The notes under the pieces: generated by a model | Seen by the model: the letters and a program-made list of their open reading frames with translations, nothing else | What the model was told of the DNA's origin: nothing | Databases searched by the model: none | Source: Bremerella sp. JC817 | Lineage (GTDB): Bacteria; Planctomycetota; Planctomycetia; Pirellulales; Pirellulaceae | NCBI RefSeq assembly: GCF_040718835.1 | Contig: NZ_JBFEFG010000274.1 | Coordinates: 310,001-374,000, forward strand | Direction: 5' to 3' | DNA length: 64,000 nucleotides | Made by a program: the position numbers and the translations under genes | Shown here: one piece after another, positions 36,416-44,730 of the stretch | Layout of the letters: every line of letters begins with the position of its first letter | How positions within the stretch are numbered: position 1 is the first letter of the stretch

Positions 36416-37288
36416 ATGACTCCAGCACCGCTGCCGGAAGGCCTCCCCATTATCCCGCCGCGTGATTCCGACTCGCATAAGGGAACCTTCGGTCGAGCGT
36501 TGCTGGTGGGCGGGTCGCTCGGTATGCCTGGCTCGATCAGTCTTTCTGGTCGAGCATGTCTGAAAGGTGGAGCAGGTCTGGTAACGCTGGCCGTTCCTGA
36601 CGCGATCATCAACACGGTTGCCAACTTCGAGGCAGCCTACATGACGTGGAGCCTGCCGACCGATCGCGACGGACGCATTCCTTTTCATGCCAAAGCACGC
36701 CTGCAAGAGAAGCTCGATCCGGCCACGTGTCTAGGTATCGGACCTGGGCTGGGACAATCGCGTGGCTTGACACTTTTGCTCAGCGAATTGTTCGAGACCT
36801 TTCCGCGCGCGATGCTGATCGACGCGGATGGATTGAACTTGCTCGCTCAGTCTACGTGTCCACTCGCAAATGCTGCGGGAGAGCGCATCGTCACACCGCA
36901 TTTAGGCGAGTTCCGAAGACTTGTCGGCAAGCCGCATTTAGAAATTTCAGCAGCAAAAGAGGCGGCAATTCAACTTGCGGCAGAGCAGAAAGTGGTGGTC
37001 GTTTTGAAAGGACCGCAGACGCTGGTCACCGACGGCGAGCGTCAATGGCACAATCCAACCGGCAATCCAGGACTGGCAACGGGCGGCTCGGGGGATGTGC
37101 TGACAGGATTGATCACAGCGCTGCTCGCTCAGTCACTTTCCGCCTATGACGCGGCGGTTCTAGGCGTTTTTCTCCATGGTTTGGCGGCTGATATTGCCGT
37201 GAAGCAAACATCACAGCCCGGTCTTACCGCGACCGATCTACTCGACTTTCTGGAAGACGCATGGTGCGACTACTCGTCGCGTCGATAA
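36416..37288 (+). CDS. nnrD: ADP-dependent (S)-NAD(P)H-hydrate dehydratase
   Basis: 290 aa. A ribokinase-like fold with FGRALLVGGSLGMPGSISLSG at the start, GIGPGLGQS, LIDADGLNLL and NPGLATGGSGDVLTGLITALL near the C-terminus (conserved Asp in GSGD). It repairs damaged NAD(P)H hydrates using ADP. The NnrE epimerase domain that is often fused is absent here and may lie elsewhere. It follows larB by 16 bp. Confidence 0.94.
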   Translation: MTPAPLPEGLPIIPPRDSDSHKGTFGRALLVGGSLGMPGSISLSGRACLKGGAGLVTLAVPDAIINTVANFEAAYMTWSLPTDRDGRIPFHAKARLQEKLDPATCLGIGPGLGQSRGLTLLLSELFETFPRAMLIDADGLNLLAQSTCPLANAAGERIVTPHLGEFRRLVGKPHLEISAAKEAAIQLAAEQKVVVVLKGPQTLVTDGERQWHNPTGNPGLATGGSGDVLTGLITALLAQSLSAYDAAVLGVFLHGLAADIAVKQTSQPGLTATDLLDFLEDAWCDYSSRR

Positions 37289-37588
37289 CTCGAGGAAGCG
37301 GCTGCAACCTCCTCGCATGAAGGTATTTTTCTTTTTGCGGTCGCACAGCAATTGAGCGTTACGAACGATAAGTCAAAAGGCAAGCAGAACTTGCGTACGG
37401 CAACCCACACGAATTTTGCAATTGGTTCACGGCCATGCAACGAGTATTCTTTGACAAGGTTTAACGGAACTCTGATCGGATCTTTTTCGTCGGAGTTCAA
37501 CACCGAGGTTTCGTTCAACAATCACTTCAACATCGCGGTTCTGCAGGAACAGAGGCCAACAGAGGCAGGACGCGAAGGAGGGCGACCT
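37289..37588. other. intergenic region
   Basis: 300 bp between nnrD and the small gene at 37589. TTGACA (37451-37456) could be a -35 for the small gene, but no good -10 follows at 17 bp. The open frame starting at 37352 extends the small gene upstream without a ribosome binding site and is unlikely to be coding. Confidence 0.4.
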
Positions 37589-37822
37589 ATGGTAACGATG
37601 AACGCAGTGGTTTATGAAAAGAACGGTCAGACTTATGTCTGGGCTTTTCGCGAAGGTGACGAACAACGCGCCCTCGATGCGATTTGCCAAGCCGCGAATA
37701 ACAGTGAACTCAACTTAGATTGGGATGACGCGAACGTAATCTGGCAACGCATGGGCGACGCTCCAGATCGTGTCGACATTCGCGAGATGGGAACTTACTT
37801 CTCGCCTCGCACCAGTCGCTAA
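37589..37822 (+). CDS. small conserved hypothetical protein, 77 aa
   Basis: ATG at 37589 follows GAAGGAGG with a seven-base spacer, an unusually strong ribosome binding site for this window. The product is soluble and acidic (NAVVYEKNGQTYVWAFREGDE, then LDWDDANVIWQRMG) with no signal peptide. It reads as a small alpha/beta protein of unknown function. A terminator-like hairpin follows. Confidence 0.7.
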   Translation: MVTMNAVVYEKNGQTYVWAFREGDEQRALDAICQAANNSELNLDWDDANVIWQRMGDAPDRVDIREMGTYFSPRTSR

Positions 37823-37840
37823 GTCATCTCAATACCCATC

Positions 37841-37882
37841 AGCACCCAGGCATCGGTTCCTTCGACCTGGGTGCTTCTTCTT
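37841..37882 (+). terminator. terminator-like hairpin
   Basis: GCACCCAGG/CCTGGGTGC, a 9-bp stem with a 15-nt loop, followed by TTCTTCTT. It ends the transcript of the 77-aa gene. Confidence 0.65.
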
Positions 37883-37982
37883 GCTGGGATCCCCCTAGGT
37901 CACTGGTTGTGACTTGCGTGGGGGGGCGGTTAAGATGGGACGGTCCTGAAATCCCATTTCTGCCGAAGGTAATCTGCCTGTC

Positions 37983-38765
37983 ATGCTGGCCCGCAAAGAA
38001 ATCTTCCCCAACGTTATCGAACTCAATTTTCAAGCCGGCGAATTGCTCGGCTGCAATGTCTACCTGGTCTACGAAGGTAACGAGTGGATCCTTATCGATA
38101 TCGGCTTCGACGAGACAGTCGAAGACTACATCGAAGTGATCCGCAACATGGACTTCCCTCTGGCCAATTGCAAGACGCTGGTTGCCACCCATGCCGACGT
38201 CGACCACATCCAAGGTCTGGCGAAGGCGAAGCAACTGCTCAGCACCACGGTTACTTCCCACCCGCTGGCGGTCAAAGCCCTGGAAGCGGGGGACAAGCTA
38301 CAGACATTCGCCGAAATCGAACTGCAAGATATCCACCTCGATATGCCCCCGGTGAAGATCGAACACCAGGTCAAAGAGGGAGACATCCTGACGGTTGGTA
38401 AGCTGGAACTTGAAGTCTGGCATACGCCTGGGCACACCAACAGCCAGCTCAGCTTCCGCATGGGGGACCTGCTGTTCTCGGGCGACAATATCTACCGCGA
38501 CGGCTGCGTTGGAGCGATCGATGCCCATCATGGCAGCGACATCGTGGCATTCATCAAGTCGCTGGAACGGATTCGCGACAGCGATGTGAAATGGCTTTTG
38601 CCAAGCCATGGCCCGATCTTCCGTAAAGACAACGCCCAGATCGAGCAGACGCTCGACCGCCTGAAGTCGTATCTGCATATGGCCGACTTCGGCACGTGTG
38701 CCATCGACTGGCCACTGATGGACGAATGGGAAGAAGAGATCCTGAAGGGTAAATTGCCGCAGTAA
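37983..38765 (+). CDS. metallo-beta-lactamase-fold hydrolase
   Basis: 260 aa. Blocks in order: [20 protein letters not shown] (His70, Asp74, His75), [13 protein letters not shown] and [12 protein letters not shown]. It belongs to the hydroxyacylglutathione-hydrolase-like branch. The usual HxHxDH motif is HADVDH here, so the second zinc-binding His is Asp72. The rest of the metal set seems intact, which may favour a different metal or a one-metal centre. Substrate unknown, cytoplasmic. A strong terminator follows. Confidence 0.88.
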   Translation: MLARKEIFPNVIELNFQAGELLGCNVYLVYEGNEWILIDIGFDETVEDYIEVIRNMDFPLANCKTLVATHADVDHIQGLAKAKQLLSTTVTSHPLAVKALEAGDKLQTFAEIELQDIHLDMPPVKIEHQVKEGDILTVGKLELEVWHTPGHTNSQLSFRMGDLLFSGDNIYRDGCVGAIDAHHGSDIVAFIKSLERIRDSDVKWLLPSHGPIFRKDNAQIEQTLDRLKSYLHMADFGTCAIDWPLMDEWEEEILKGKLPQ

Positions 38766-38813
38766 GTCGCTCGTTTGAAGCGACAAACTCGCTGAAAAAG
38801 CCTAATTTCTACC

Positions 38814-38840
38814 GGGGACCTCGATGAGGTCCCTTTTTTA
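38814..38840 (+). terminator. Rho-independent terminator
   Basis: GGGACCTC/GAGGTCCC with a short GAT-type loop and six Ts, 48 bp past the hydrolase stop. Confidence 0.88.
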
Positions 38841-39145
38841 TGCGCATTTTTTTATGGGGCAATAAAGCTAGCAAACGCCCCTCTCTTTCGTCTTGCGCCG
38901 TTTCGTAAGCCTTTAGATGTGCTCTAGAGCATCTCAAGGGCGTCGCAAACGGGCTGCCCCGCGCCAAGCAAAACTGCTGAGAATCGTAGCAAGCTTCATG
39001 CGCGCATTCTTTGCATACACGCGACCGGCCGAAAACGTCCAGCGAAAACCCGAAATTCGAGCGTTCTCTTAAGTCCTGCGGTGGGAAAGACATAGGACGT
39101 CGTTGATTCTTCAGCCGGGCTTTTCATCCGCACAGTCGGAACTAA
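38841..39145. other. upstream regulatory region of amt
   Basis: About 300 bp without a gene, ending at the sigma-54 promoter. Contains the 12-bp perfect palindrome listed at 38920. No other motif is evident. Confidence 0.5.
38920..38931 (+). promoter_or_regulatory. palindrome, candidate enhancer site for amt
   Basis: TGCTCTAGAGCA is a perfect 12-bp palindrome, about 220 bp upstream of the sigma-54 promoter. That distance suits an enhancer-binding activator such as an NtrC relative, but it does not match the E. coli NtrC consensus. Confidence 0.35.
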
Positions 39146-39161
39146 TGGCACAACGCTTGCA
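39146..39161 (+). promoter_or_regulatory. sigma-54 promoter of amt
   Basis: TGGCAC-AACGC-TTGCA: both the -24 GG (39147-39148) and the -12 GC (39159-39160) are present with the correct 10-bp separation. The predicted start is near 39172, giving a leader of about 120 nt to the amt ATG. The same sequence is not expected by chance at this position in a nitrogen gene. Confidence 0.85.
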
Positions 39162-39293
39162 AACAGGGGGTTTTCGTGCACACGACCCTGCGTGGGAAGG
39201 CGCACTCAAACATATCCCACGTTGGATCGATTCCTGGCCCTGGCATATAGCTGGCTGATGTTTGTTTCATCTTCTGTAAAAGGTACGAATCAC

Positions 39294-40799
39294 ATGGTAA
39301 GTTCCCTCTCCCTCCCCAACCGAGCGTGGTTTGCGATGATCGCAATCGCTCTCGGCCTCATGATCTCTTACCCGCTTTCAGCGCAAGACTCTGGAACCCC
39401 GGCCTCGGAAGATGCTCCGGTAGTCGAAGCCGAAGCTGGCGAAGAACGAGCTGAAGAAGCCGCCGAAGCTGAAGGTGCTGAAGAAGAAGAAGCTCCTGTT
39501 ACCGCCGAATCTGTCCTCGGCGACGTCGATACGCTGTGGACCTGTCTTGCAGCATTCCTCGTGTTCTTCATGCAGGCAGGTTTCGCGTTGGTCGAAGCTG
39601 GTTTCACCCGTGCGAAGAACGCTTGTAACATCATCATGAAGAACCTGATGGACTTCTCCATCGGCTCGATTTCATTCTGGCTGGTTGGTTTCGGCCTGAT
39701 GTTTGGTGCGACCAACGGCTTCTGTGGAACAGACCTGTTCTTCTTCGATGGCGACAGCGACGCTGCTTTAGCAATCAACTCGAATGCCGGTTTCAACTGG
39801 GCGTTTTTGATCTTCCAGACCGTGTTCTGTGCCACCGCCGCAACCATCGTTTCCGGTGCCATGGCGGAACGTACCAAGTTCTCGGCCTACCTGGTTTACT
39901 CTGTCCTGATCACCGTGATTGTTTACCCGATTTTCGGTAGCTGGTGCTGGGGCGGTCTCTACAAGGCCGAAGGTATGGATGCCGGCTGGCTGGAAGGCCG
40001 GGGCTTCCTCGACTTCGCTGGTTCGACGGTCGTTCACTCGATCGGTGGTTGGTGTGCCTTGGCGGGTGCCATCACGATCGGTCCACGTATCGGTAAGTAC
40101 ACTGCAGACGGCAAGGTTAAGCCAATCGCTGGTCACAGCATCCCGCTGGGTGCTCTGGGTGTGTTCATCCTGTGGTTGGGTTGGTTCGGTTTTAACCCAG
40201 GTTCGACCACCGCTGTTGGTGGCGGCTCGTTCGCTTACATCGCCGTGACCACCAACCTGGCTGCTGCCGCTGGTGTTGTCGGTGCCATGATCACTTCGTG
40301 GGCCATGTTCGGTAAGCCTGACACCTCGTTCACCTTGAACGGTGCTCTGGCCGGTCTGGTTTCGATCACCGCTGGCTGTGACTGCCTGAGCCCACTGTGG
40401 GCTGCTGTTGCCGGTCTGATCGGTGGCGTCCTGGTTGTCCTCTCCTGCGTCTTCTTCGACAAGCTGAAGATCGACGATCCTGTCGGTGCTGTCTCGGTCC
40501 ACGGTGTTTGTGGTGCTTGGGGTACGCTGGCTGTCGGTCTCTTCATGAAGGAAACGGGTCTGGTCAACGGCGGTGGTCTCGAACAAACCATCACCCAGGT
40601 CATCGGTATCGCAGTCGGCTTCGTCTGGGCCTTCGGTGTGAGCTTTGTGATCTTTAACCTGATCAAGTTCACCATGGGTCTGCGAGTCACCGCGGAAGAA
40701 GAAATGCAGGGTCTCGATATCCACGAGCACGGCATGTACGCCTACCCAGCACACCTGGTCACGGAAGGCACCAGCCAGGCTGGCCATATCGCCTCCTAG
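39294..40799 (+). CDS. amt: ammonium transporter with acidic N-terminal extension
   Basis: 501 aa from ATG 39294. Signal peptide (1-31, ending PLSAQ), then an Ala/Glu-rich linker (about 33-68), then eleven transmembrane helices of the Amt/Rh family. Conserved elements: AGFALVEAGFTRAKN, DFAGSTVVHSIGG (pore His and Asp), and SVHGVCGAWG (second pore His). It imports ammonium across the cytoplasmic membrane. It is followed by a P-II gene, and a sigma-54 promoter precedes it, so nitrogen limitation should induce it. The linker is longer than in E. coli AmtB. An upstream in-frame ATG at 39192 lies close to the predicted transcription start and is unlikely. Confidence 0.95.
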   Translation: MVSSLSLPNRAWFAMIAIALGLMISYPLSAQDSGTPASEDAPVVEAEAGEERAEEAAEAEGAEEEEAPVTAESVLGDVDTLWTCLAAFLVFFMQAGFALVEAGFTRAKNACNIIMKNLMDFSIGSISFWLVGFGLMFGATNGFCGTDLFFFDGDSDAALAINSNAGFNWAFLIFQTVFCATAATIVSGAMAERTKFSAYLVYSVLITVIVYPIFGSWCWGGLYKAEGMDAGWLEGRGFLDFAGSTVVHSIGGWCALAGAITIGPRIGKYTADGKVKPIAGHSIPLGALGVFILWLGWFGFNPGSTTAVGGGSFAYIAVTTNLAAAAGVVGAMITSWAMFGKPDTSFTLNGALAGLVSITAGCDCLSPLWAAVAGLIGGVLVVLSCVFFDKLKIDDPVGAVSVHGVCGAWGTLAVGLFMKETGLVNGGGLEQTITQVIGIAVGFVWAFGVSFVIFNLIKFTMGLRVTAEEEMQGLDIHEHGMYAYPAHLVTEGTSQAGHIAS

Positions 40800-40819
40800 G
40801 CCTTACTTGAAAGCCAACC

Positions 40820-40850
40820 TCGCGGGCTCTACCTCGTGTAAAGCCCGCGA
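40820..40850 (+). repeat. perfect hairpin in the amt 3' flank
   Basis: TCGCGGGCT/AGCCCGCGA, nine paired bases around a 13-nt loop, no T-run. It may protect the 3' end of the amt mRNA or act as a processing site. Confidence 0.6.
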
Positions 40851-40893
40851 AGTTCACGAAGATACTTCGGCCTTTGCCTGGGCCAGAAGTTCT

Positions 40894-40948
40894 ACCCCAA
40901 TGACTTGGAAGGGTGTTCCGCCTCGCTCTTCCAAGTCGGGGTTTTTTT
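40894..40948 (+). terminator. Rho-independent terminator after amt
   Basis: ACCCC.GACTTGGAAG pairs with CTTCCAAGTC.GGGGT (15 bp with a 3-nt bulge), then seven Ts. It should stop most amt transcripts before the P-II gene. Confidence 0.88.
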
Positions 40949-41139
40949 ATGCGCTCTGCGATTACCAGATTCCTGGTTCTTCTCGCATCCGATCTTGCTG
41001 GTCATCCCCCTGAATTTGGTGCCGTGCACCCCGATGATCACAAGAAGTCCTTGGGCGGCTGCCACTTGCCCCCGGTGGGGCATCGGTTTAAATTCGACGG
41101 TTTGGAAGCCTCTCGAACGTTCCATCTTGGACGCCACCC

Positions 41140-41487
41140 ATGAAACTTGTGATCGCGATCATTCAGCCCAGCCGACTGGAAGCCGTTAAGGAAGCCCTGA
41201 CCGAGGTGGAAGTGTTCCGCCTGACGGTGATGGACTGCCAAGGTTTCGGCCGCCAGAAGGGGCAGACCGAGGTCTATCGCGGGCACGAGTTCACCGTCAA
41301 CCTGCTCCGCAAGGTGCAGTTGCAGATCGCCGTCAATGAAGACTTCGTCGAGCCCACGATCGATGCGATCGTGAAGGGGGCCCGAACCGGCGATAAGGGC
41401 GAGATCGGCGACGGCAAGATCTTCGTCGTGCCAATGGACGACTGTATCCGTATCCGTACCGGAGAACGGGGTCCCGAGGCGATCTAG
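41140..41487 (+). CDS. P-II nitrogen regulatory protein
   Basis: 115 aa with the two P-II signatures: the T-loop YRGHEFTVNLLRKVQ (46-60) and the C-loop TGDKGEIGDGKIFV. P-II proteins form trimers that bind ATP/ADP and 2-oxoglutarate and block Amt when nitrogen is plentiful. Residue 51, Tyr in enteric GlnB/GlnK and the uridylylation site, is Phe here, so control by a GlnD-type enzyme at that site is not possible. Position 49 is His, not the Ser phosphorylated in cyanobacteria. It follows amt by 340 bp, consistent with a GlnK-like role. Confidence 0.93.
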   Translation: MKLVIAIIQPSRLEAVKEALTEVEVFRLTVMDCQGFGRQKGQTEVYRGHEFTVNLLRKVQLQIAVNEDFVEPTIDAIVKGARTGDKGEIGDGKIFVVPMDDCIRIRTGERGPEAI

Positions 41488-41515
41488 CCCCTGGAAAAAG
41501 ACCCCAGAGGGAAGA

Positions 41516-42133
41516 CTAACCTGCTTCAAGCAGCTCTCGAATCTTCTTCGAGATATCCGACAAGTCGCCGCCATAGCCGATCCAAACGGCCTGAATCTTT
41601 CCCTGCTGATCGACCAGCAGGGTTGTCGGATAGCCCTGGTATTGCTTTACCTGGCTCAAGCCGATCCGCAAATCCGCGTGCTGGTCGACATAGACTGGCA
41701 GCGTTGTATTGAACTTCGCCAAAACCAGTTGCGACTGCGGTACCAGAGTTTCCAGGTCTTCGTTGAAGCTGGCCGGCTGTCCCGGCATCCAGCCTCCATC
41801 TGCCGCGACAGAAACGAACGCGAAGTCAGGCTGGTCGCTGAATTCCTCGCGAATCTGTAGCAGCTCTGGGAATTCCAGCAGGCAGGGCGGGCACCAGGGA
41901 CCCCAGAAATTGACCAGCGTCACCTTTCCGGCCAGATCGGCCGTTTCCAGCGGCTGCTCGACGTTCAGCATCGGTTTAAGGGTGGTTGCCGGCAGAGGCT
42001 GGCCGACCCACGGATGCGATTCCGCCATCTGGGCCGCGCCAGGTCCCAGGATGGTGATAACCAGCATCACCATCAGGCCAGCCATGATGGCCAGCAGGAG
42101 GTAAAGCATCGTTTTCCCCCGACGAGGGAGCAT
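41516..42133 (-). CDS. TlpA-like thioredoxin-fold protein
   Basis: 205 aa from ATG 42133, with GGA six bases upstream. One N-terminal transmembrane anchor (TMLYLLLAIMAGLMVMLVITIL) and a periplasmic thioredoxin domain with the redox pair in WGPWCPPC, followed by LVDQQGKIQAVWIGYGG. It should reduce or isomerise disulfides outside the cytoplasm, for example in cytochrome c maturation. An upstream ATG (42169) would add twelve residues. A far longer frame to 42565 is antisense to the CYTH gene and is rejected. Convergent with the P-II gene. Confidence 0.88.
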   Translation of the reverse strand: MLPRRGKTMLYLLLAIMAGLMVMLVITILGPGAAQMAESHPWVGQPLPATTLKPMLNVEQPLETADLAGKVTLVNFWGPWCPPCLLEFPELLQIREEFSDQPDFAFVSVAADGGWMPGQPASFNEDLETLVPQSQLVLAKFNTTLPVYVDQHADLRIGLSQVKQYQGYPTTLLVDQQGKIQAVWIGYGGDLSDISKKIRELLEAG

Positions 42134-42442
42134 CGGTTTCCGGGAATTCGGCAGGGAATGGCAGAGCATGGCGGGTTCGTATAAAGGTCGTGTGAAAAAT
42201 GAAGCCACGGGGGCAACTTGCCCTATTCTATCTCTAACGGATCCCGGGCGGAGAAGCATTCCGATGCGAAATCGCAGGGAGAGCGGGCCAGTTTCCGAAA
42301 TTTGGCAGAACGATCGCTCTGGCAACAATTGCCCCGTAAGGAAATAATAGGTCATTGTGTTCCCGTCAGCCTCAGGTAAAACATCGGCTGACAGCTTCCC
42401 TAACTTGGAAGCCTTACGCTGCTTGAAGGATTCACTTGCGCG
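42134..42442. other. divergent intergenic region
   Basis: 309 bp between the TlpA-like gene and the CYTH gene. I see no conserved promoter pair, RNA structure or gene in it. Confidence 0.4.
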
Positions 42443-42994
42443 ATGAAATTCGAGGTTGAACTGAAGTTTCCGGTCGACGATCTTTCCACCGTCGAATCGC
42501 AATTGGAAGACCTGGGCGGGATTATCGAAGTCCCTAAACGCCAGGCCGACCGATACTACAGTCACCCGTCGCGTAACTTCGCCGAAACGGACGAAGCCCT
42601 TCGTATCCGCCGTGTGGGGGATCAGAACTTCATCACCTACAAAGGTCCCAAGGTCGACGATTCGACCAAGACCCGTCGTGAAATCGAAGTTCCCCTGATC
42701 TCAGGTGCCACCGGAGCGGCCAACATCGTCCATATGTTCGAGTCGCTGGGCTTCACGCCGGTGGCCGAAGTGACCAAGGACCGCCGTAAATCGCACATCC
42801 AGTACGATGGCTACGAAGTCCTGGTCGCGATGGACGAAGTACTGAACCTGGGCACCTTCGTTGAACTCGAGATCACTGCCGACGAAGAAGACGTCGAATC
42901 GGCCAAAGCCGCTATCGCCAAATTGGCCGATCAACTCGGTCTTTCTGGCAGCGAACGCCGCAGCTACCTGGAACTGATTCTGGGCTCTGAATAA
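42443..42994 (+). CDS. CYTH-domain protein (class IV adenylyl cyclase-like)
   Basis: 183 aa, a single CYTH tunnel domain: EVELKFPV (the EXEXK-type motif, here EVELK) at the start, then LRIRRVGDQNFITYKGPK, TRREIEVPL, RKSHIQYDGYEVLVAMDEV and FVELEI. The fold handles organic or inorganic triphosphates with a divalent metal. Family members include class IV adenylyl cyclase (CyaB), thiamine triphosphatase and inorganic triphosphatase. The length and LNLGTFVELEI suggest the CyaB group, but activity cannot be predicted. GAAGGA lies about ten bases before the ATG. Confidence 0.88.
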   Translation: MKFEVELKFPVDDLSTVESQLEDLGGIIEVPKRQADRYYSHPSRNFAETDEALRIRRVGDQNFITYKGPKVDDSTKTRREIEVPLISGATGAANIVHMFESLGFTPVAEVTKDRRKSHIQYDGYEVLVAMDEVLNLGTFVELEITADEEDVESAKAAIAKLADQLGLSGSERRSYLELILGSE

Positions 42995-43257
42995 CGCGGA
43001 TCATTTCCCCACTAAGACTTTCTGGGAAATTTTCTGATTCCGCCAAAACCTTAGGCGAACCTCGGGGTTTTTACACTCACCGCGACAATTTACTGTGCGA
43101 TGCCTCTATTTCGTACAGCGATTGTTTGAGGCAGCCCTGGGTCGTTAAGTAACCGCGCACTCGGCCTGGGGCTTCCTCTTTTTCTTGGCTCATCGCTTTC
43201 GGTCTGCTCACTTCCGGCCCCCAATACGTACCGGTCGTACGTTTTCGCGCTTGGCCT

Positions 43258-43263
43258 TATAAT
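43258..43263 (+). promoter_or_regulatory. -10 element, leaderless MFS gene
   Basis: TATAAT followed by seven bases and then the ATG of the MFS gene at 43271. Transcription would start at or next to the initiation codon. No clear -35 is seen. Confidence 0.5.
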
Positions 43264-43270
43264 CGGGGTA

Positions 43271-44656
43271 ATGAGCGTGCACCCCCATTCTTCTACCACG
43301 GCGGAGCCCAAAGCCGAGCGGCCTCAATCGCCCGCGACACCTGTCGCTACCCTGGATGGTATCCAACGCAACGAAGGGGTCTCGCGAAATTTCGTTCTGC
43401 TGACGCTCTATCAAGTCGTGCTGCGTTGCGGCTGGATCTTCAAGACCGAGAGCATCATCATTCCGGCCGTGCTCGATTTGATCGCCGGCTCGGGCTGGAT
43501 TCGAGGATTCCTCCCCATTCTGGGGAGAATTGGTCAGAGTTGCCCGCCGCTTCTTTATGCCGACCGGCTGCGCCAGTTGCCACTGAAGAAATGGTCGCTT
43601 GCCGGAACTTCGCTCGCCATGTCGGTTGCCTTCGCCGGGCTTGCCGCGATGTTTATCCCCGGAGTCGAGTCCTCCATCGGACAGTCGGCGATGGTGGTCG
43701 GCTTCCTCGGATTTTACTTCCTGTTCTTCTGTGCAACGGGGCTCAACCAACTCGGCTTCGGTACAACGCAGGGAAAGCTGATTCCGCCTCATCTGCGGGG
43801 CCGGCTGATGCTGGCCTCGAACGTGATCGGCGCGGTCATCGCCATTTCACTGGCGGCCTGGCTATTGCCGAAATGGCTCCAGGGAAACAGCATTCAGGTC
43901 AACTGGATCTTTGGGTTCGCGGCGTTTTCGTTCATAGGCAGTGCCATCTCGGTGATGGGGCTGAAAGAGCGACGCGACCAGGTCGAGCGGAAAGCGTTTT
44001 CGCCGAAACAGTTGATCCAGGAATCGATTAACGTCGTCAAAGATGACCATCGGTTTCGTTATGTCTGCCTGATCGCAGCGACGTTCGGCTTTTCGCTGAT
44101 GCTATTCCCGCACTACCAGGCCCTGGCTCGCGAACGGCTGGACGTTGATCTTTCGCGGATGATCTTTTGGGTGATCGTTCAGAATGCCGGCACGGCGATT
44201 TTCAGCTTGCTCGGCGGACCGCTGGCCGACTGGAAAGGAAACCGGCTGGTCCTACGCACGATGATGTTCGGCGTGATGATCTTGCCACTCGGCTCGATTG
44301 CCCTGGTTCACTCTGGCAGCGTCGGCATCTATTTGTTCGACTGGCTGTTTCTGTTTGTTGGCGTGACCCCCATCACCTTCCGCGCGTTCACCAACTACAC
44401 CCTGGAGTTGGTACCAGAACCGATGCACCCACGTTACCTGGCGACGCAGTCTTTGTGCATAGCCGTCCCGATGGTGATCTCGCCGTTCGTGGGCCTGTTG
44501 ATCGATATCACCAGTTTCGAGCTCGTCTTCAGCGGGATCGCCTTGATCTTGTTTGGCGGCTGGACGATGACCTGGTTCCTGGACGAACCACGCCACGAAG
44601 TAGGCCATCACGTCATGTATGGCGAGATGGACGTCGATCCGGAAGACGAAGTGTAA
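43271..44656 (+). CDS. major facilitator superfamily transporter
   Basis: 461 aa with about twelve transmembrane helices. After a cytoplasmic N-terminus (1-40, Pro/Ala-rich) come helices from TLYQVVLRCGWIF onward, a central hydrophilic loop (SVMGLKERRDQVERKAFSPKQLIQES) and six more helices. The loop motif GPLADWKGNRLVLR (about 316) fits the MFS motif A region. Substrate unknown. No Shine-Dalgarno but TATAAT lies seven bases before the ATG, suggesting a leaderless mRNA. Convergent with the lipoprotein gene and separated from it by a terminator that serves the other strand. Confidence 0.85.
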   Translation: MSVHPHSSTTAEPKAERPQSPATPVATLDGIQRNEGVSRNFVLLTLYQVVLRCGWIFKTESIIIPAVLDLIAGSGWIRGFLPILGRIGQSCPPLLYADRLRQLPLKKWSLAGTSLAMSVAFAGLAAMFIPGVESSIGQSAMVVGFLGFYFLFFCATGLNQLGFGTTQGKLIPPHLRGRLMLASNVIGAVIAISLAAWLLPKWLQGNSIQVNWIFGFAAFSFIGSAISVMGLKERRDQVERKAFSPKQLIQESINVVKDDHRFRYVCLIAATFGFSLMLFPHYQALARERLDVDLSRMIFWVIVQNAGTAIFSLLGGPLADWKGNRLVLRTMMFGVMILPLGSIALVHSGSVGIYLFDWLFLFVGVTPITFRAFTNYTLELVPEPMHPRYLATQSLCIAVPMVISPFVGLLIDITSFELVFSGIALILFGGWTMTWFLDEPRHEVGHHVMYGEMDVDPEDEV

Positions 44657-44662
44657 CTCGCG

Positions 44663-44700
44663 CAAAAAACAAGGCAGGCCATCGAGGCAACCTGCCTTGT
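44663..44700 (-). terminator. Rho-independent terminator of the lipoprotein gene
   Basis: ACAAGGCAGG/CCTGCCTTGT, ten paired bases with a 12-nt loop; on the minus strand it is followed by six Ts. It may also catch rightward transcripts of the MFS gene. Confidence 0.88.
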
Positions 44701-44730
44701 TAGTAAATCTCGTCCGGAATTCCAGCTTGG

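Larger units (their letters stand above)
40800..41139. other. region between amt and the P-II gene
   Basis: 340 bp with two hairpins (40820-40850 and 40894-40948) and no gene. The second has a T-run. The P-II gene may therefore need its own promoter, which I cannot identify. Confidence 0.5.

Noticed and set aside
39768..40787. 339-codon frame on the minus strand
   Set aside because: Antisense shadow of amt.
42134..42565. Long N-terminal extension of the TlpA-like frame
   Set aside because: It is antisense to the CYTH gene and lies before a clear membrane anchor with its own start.
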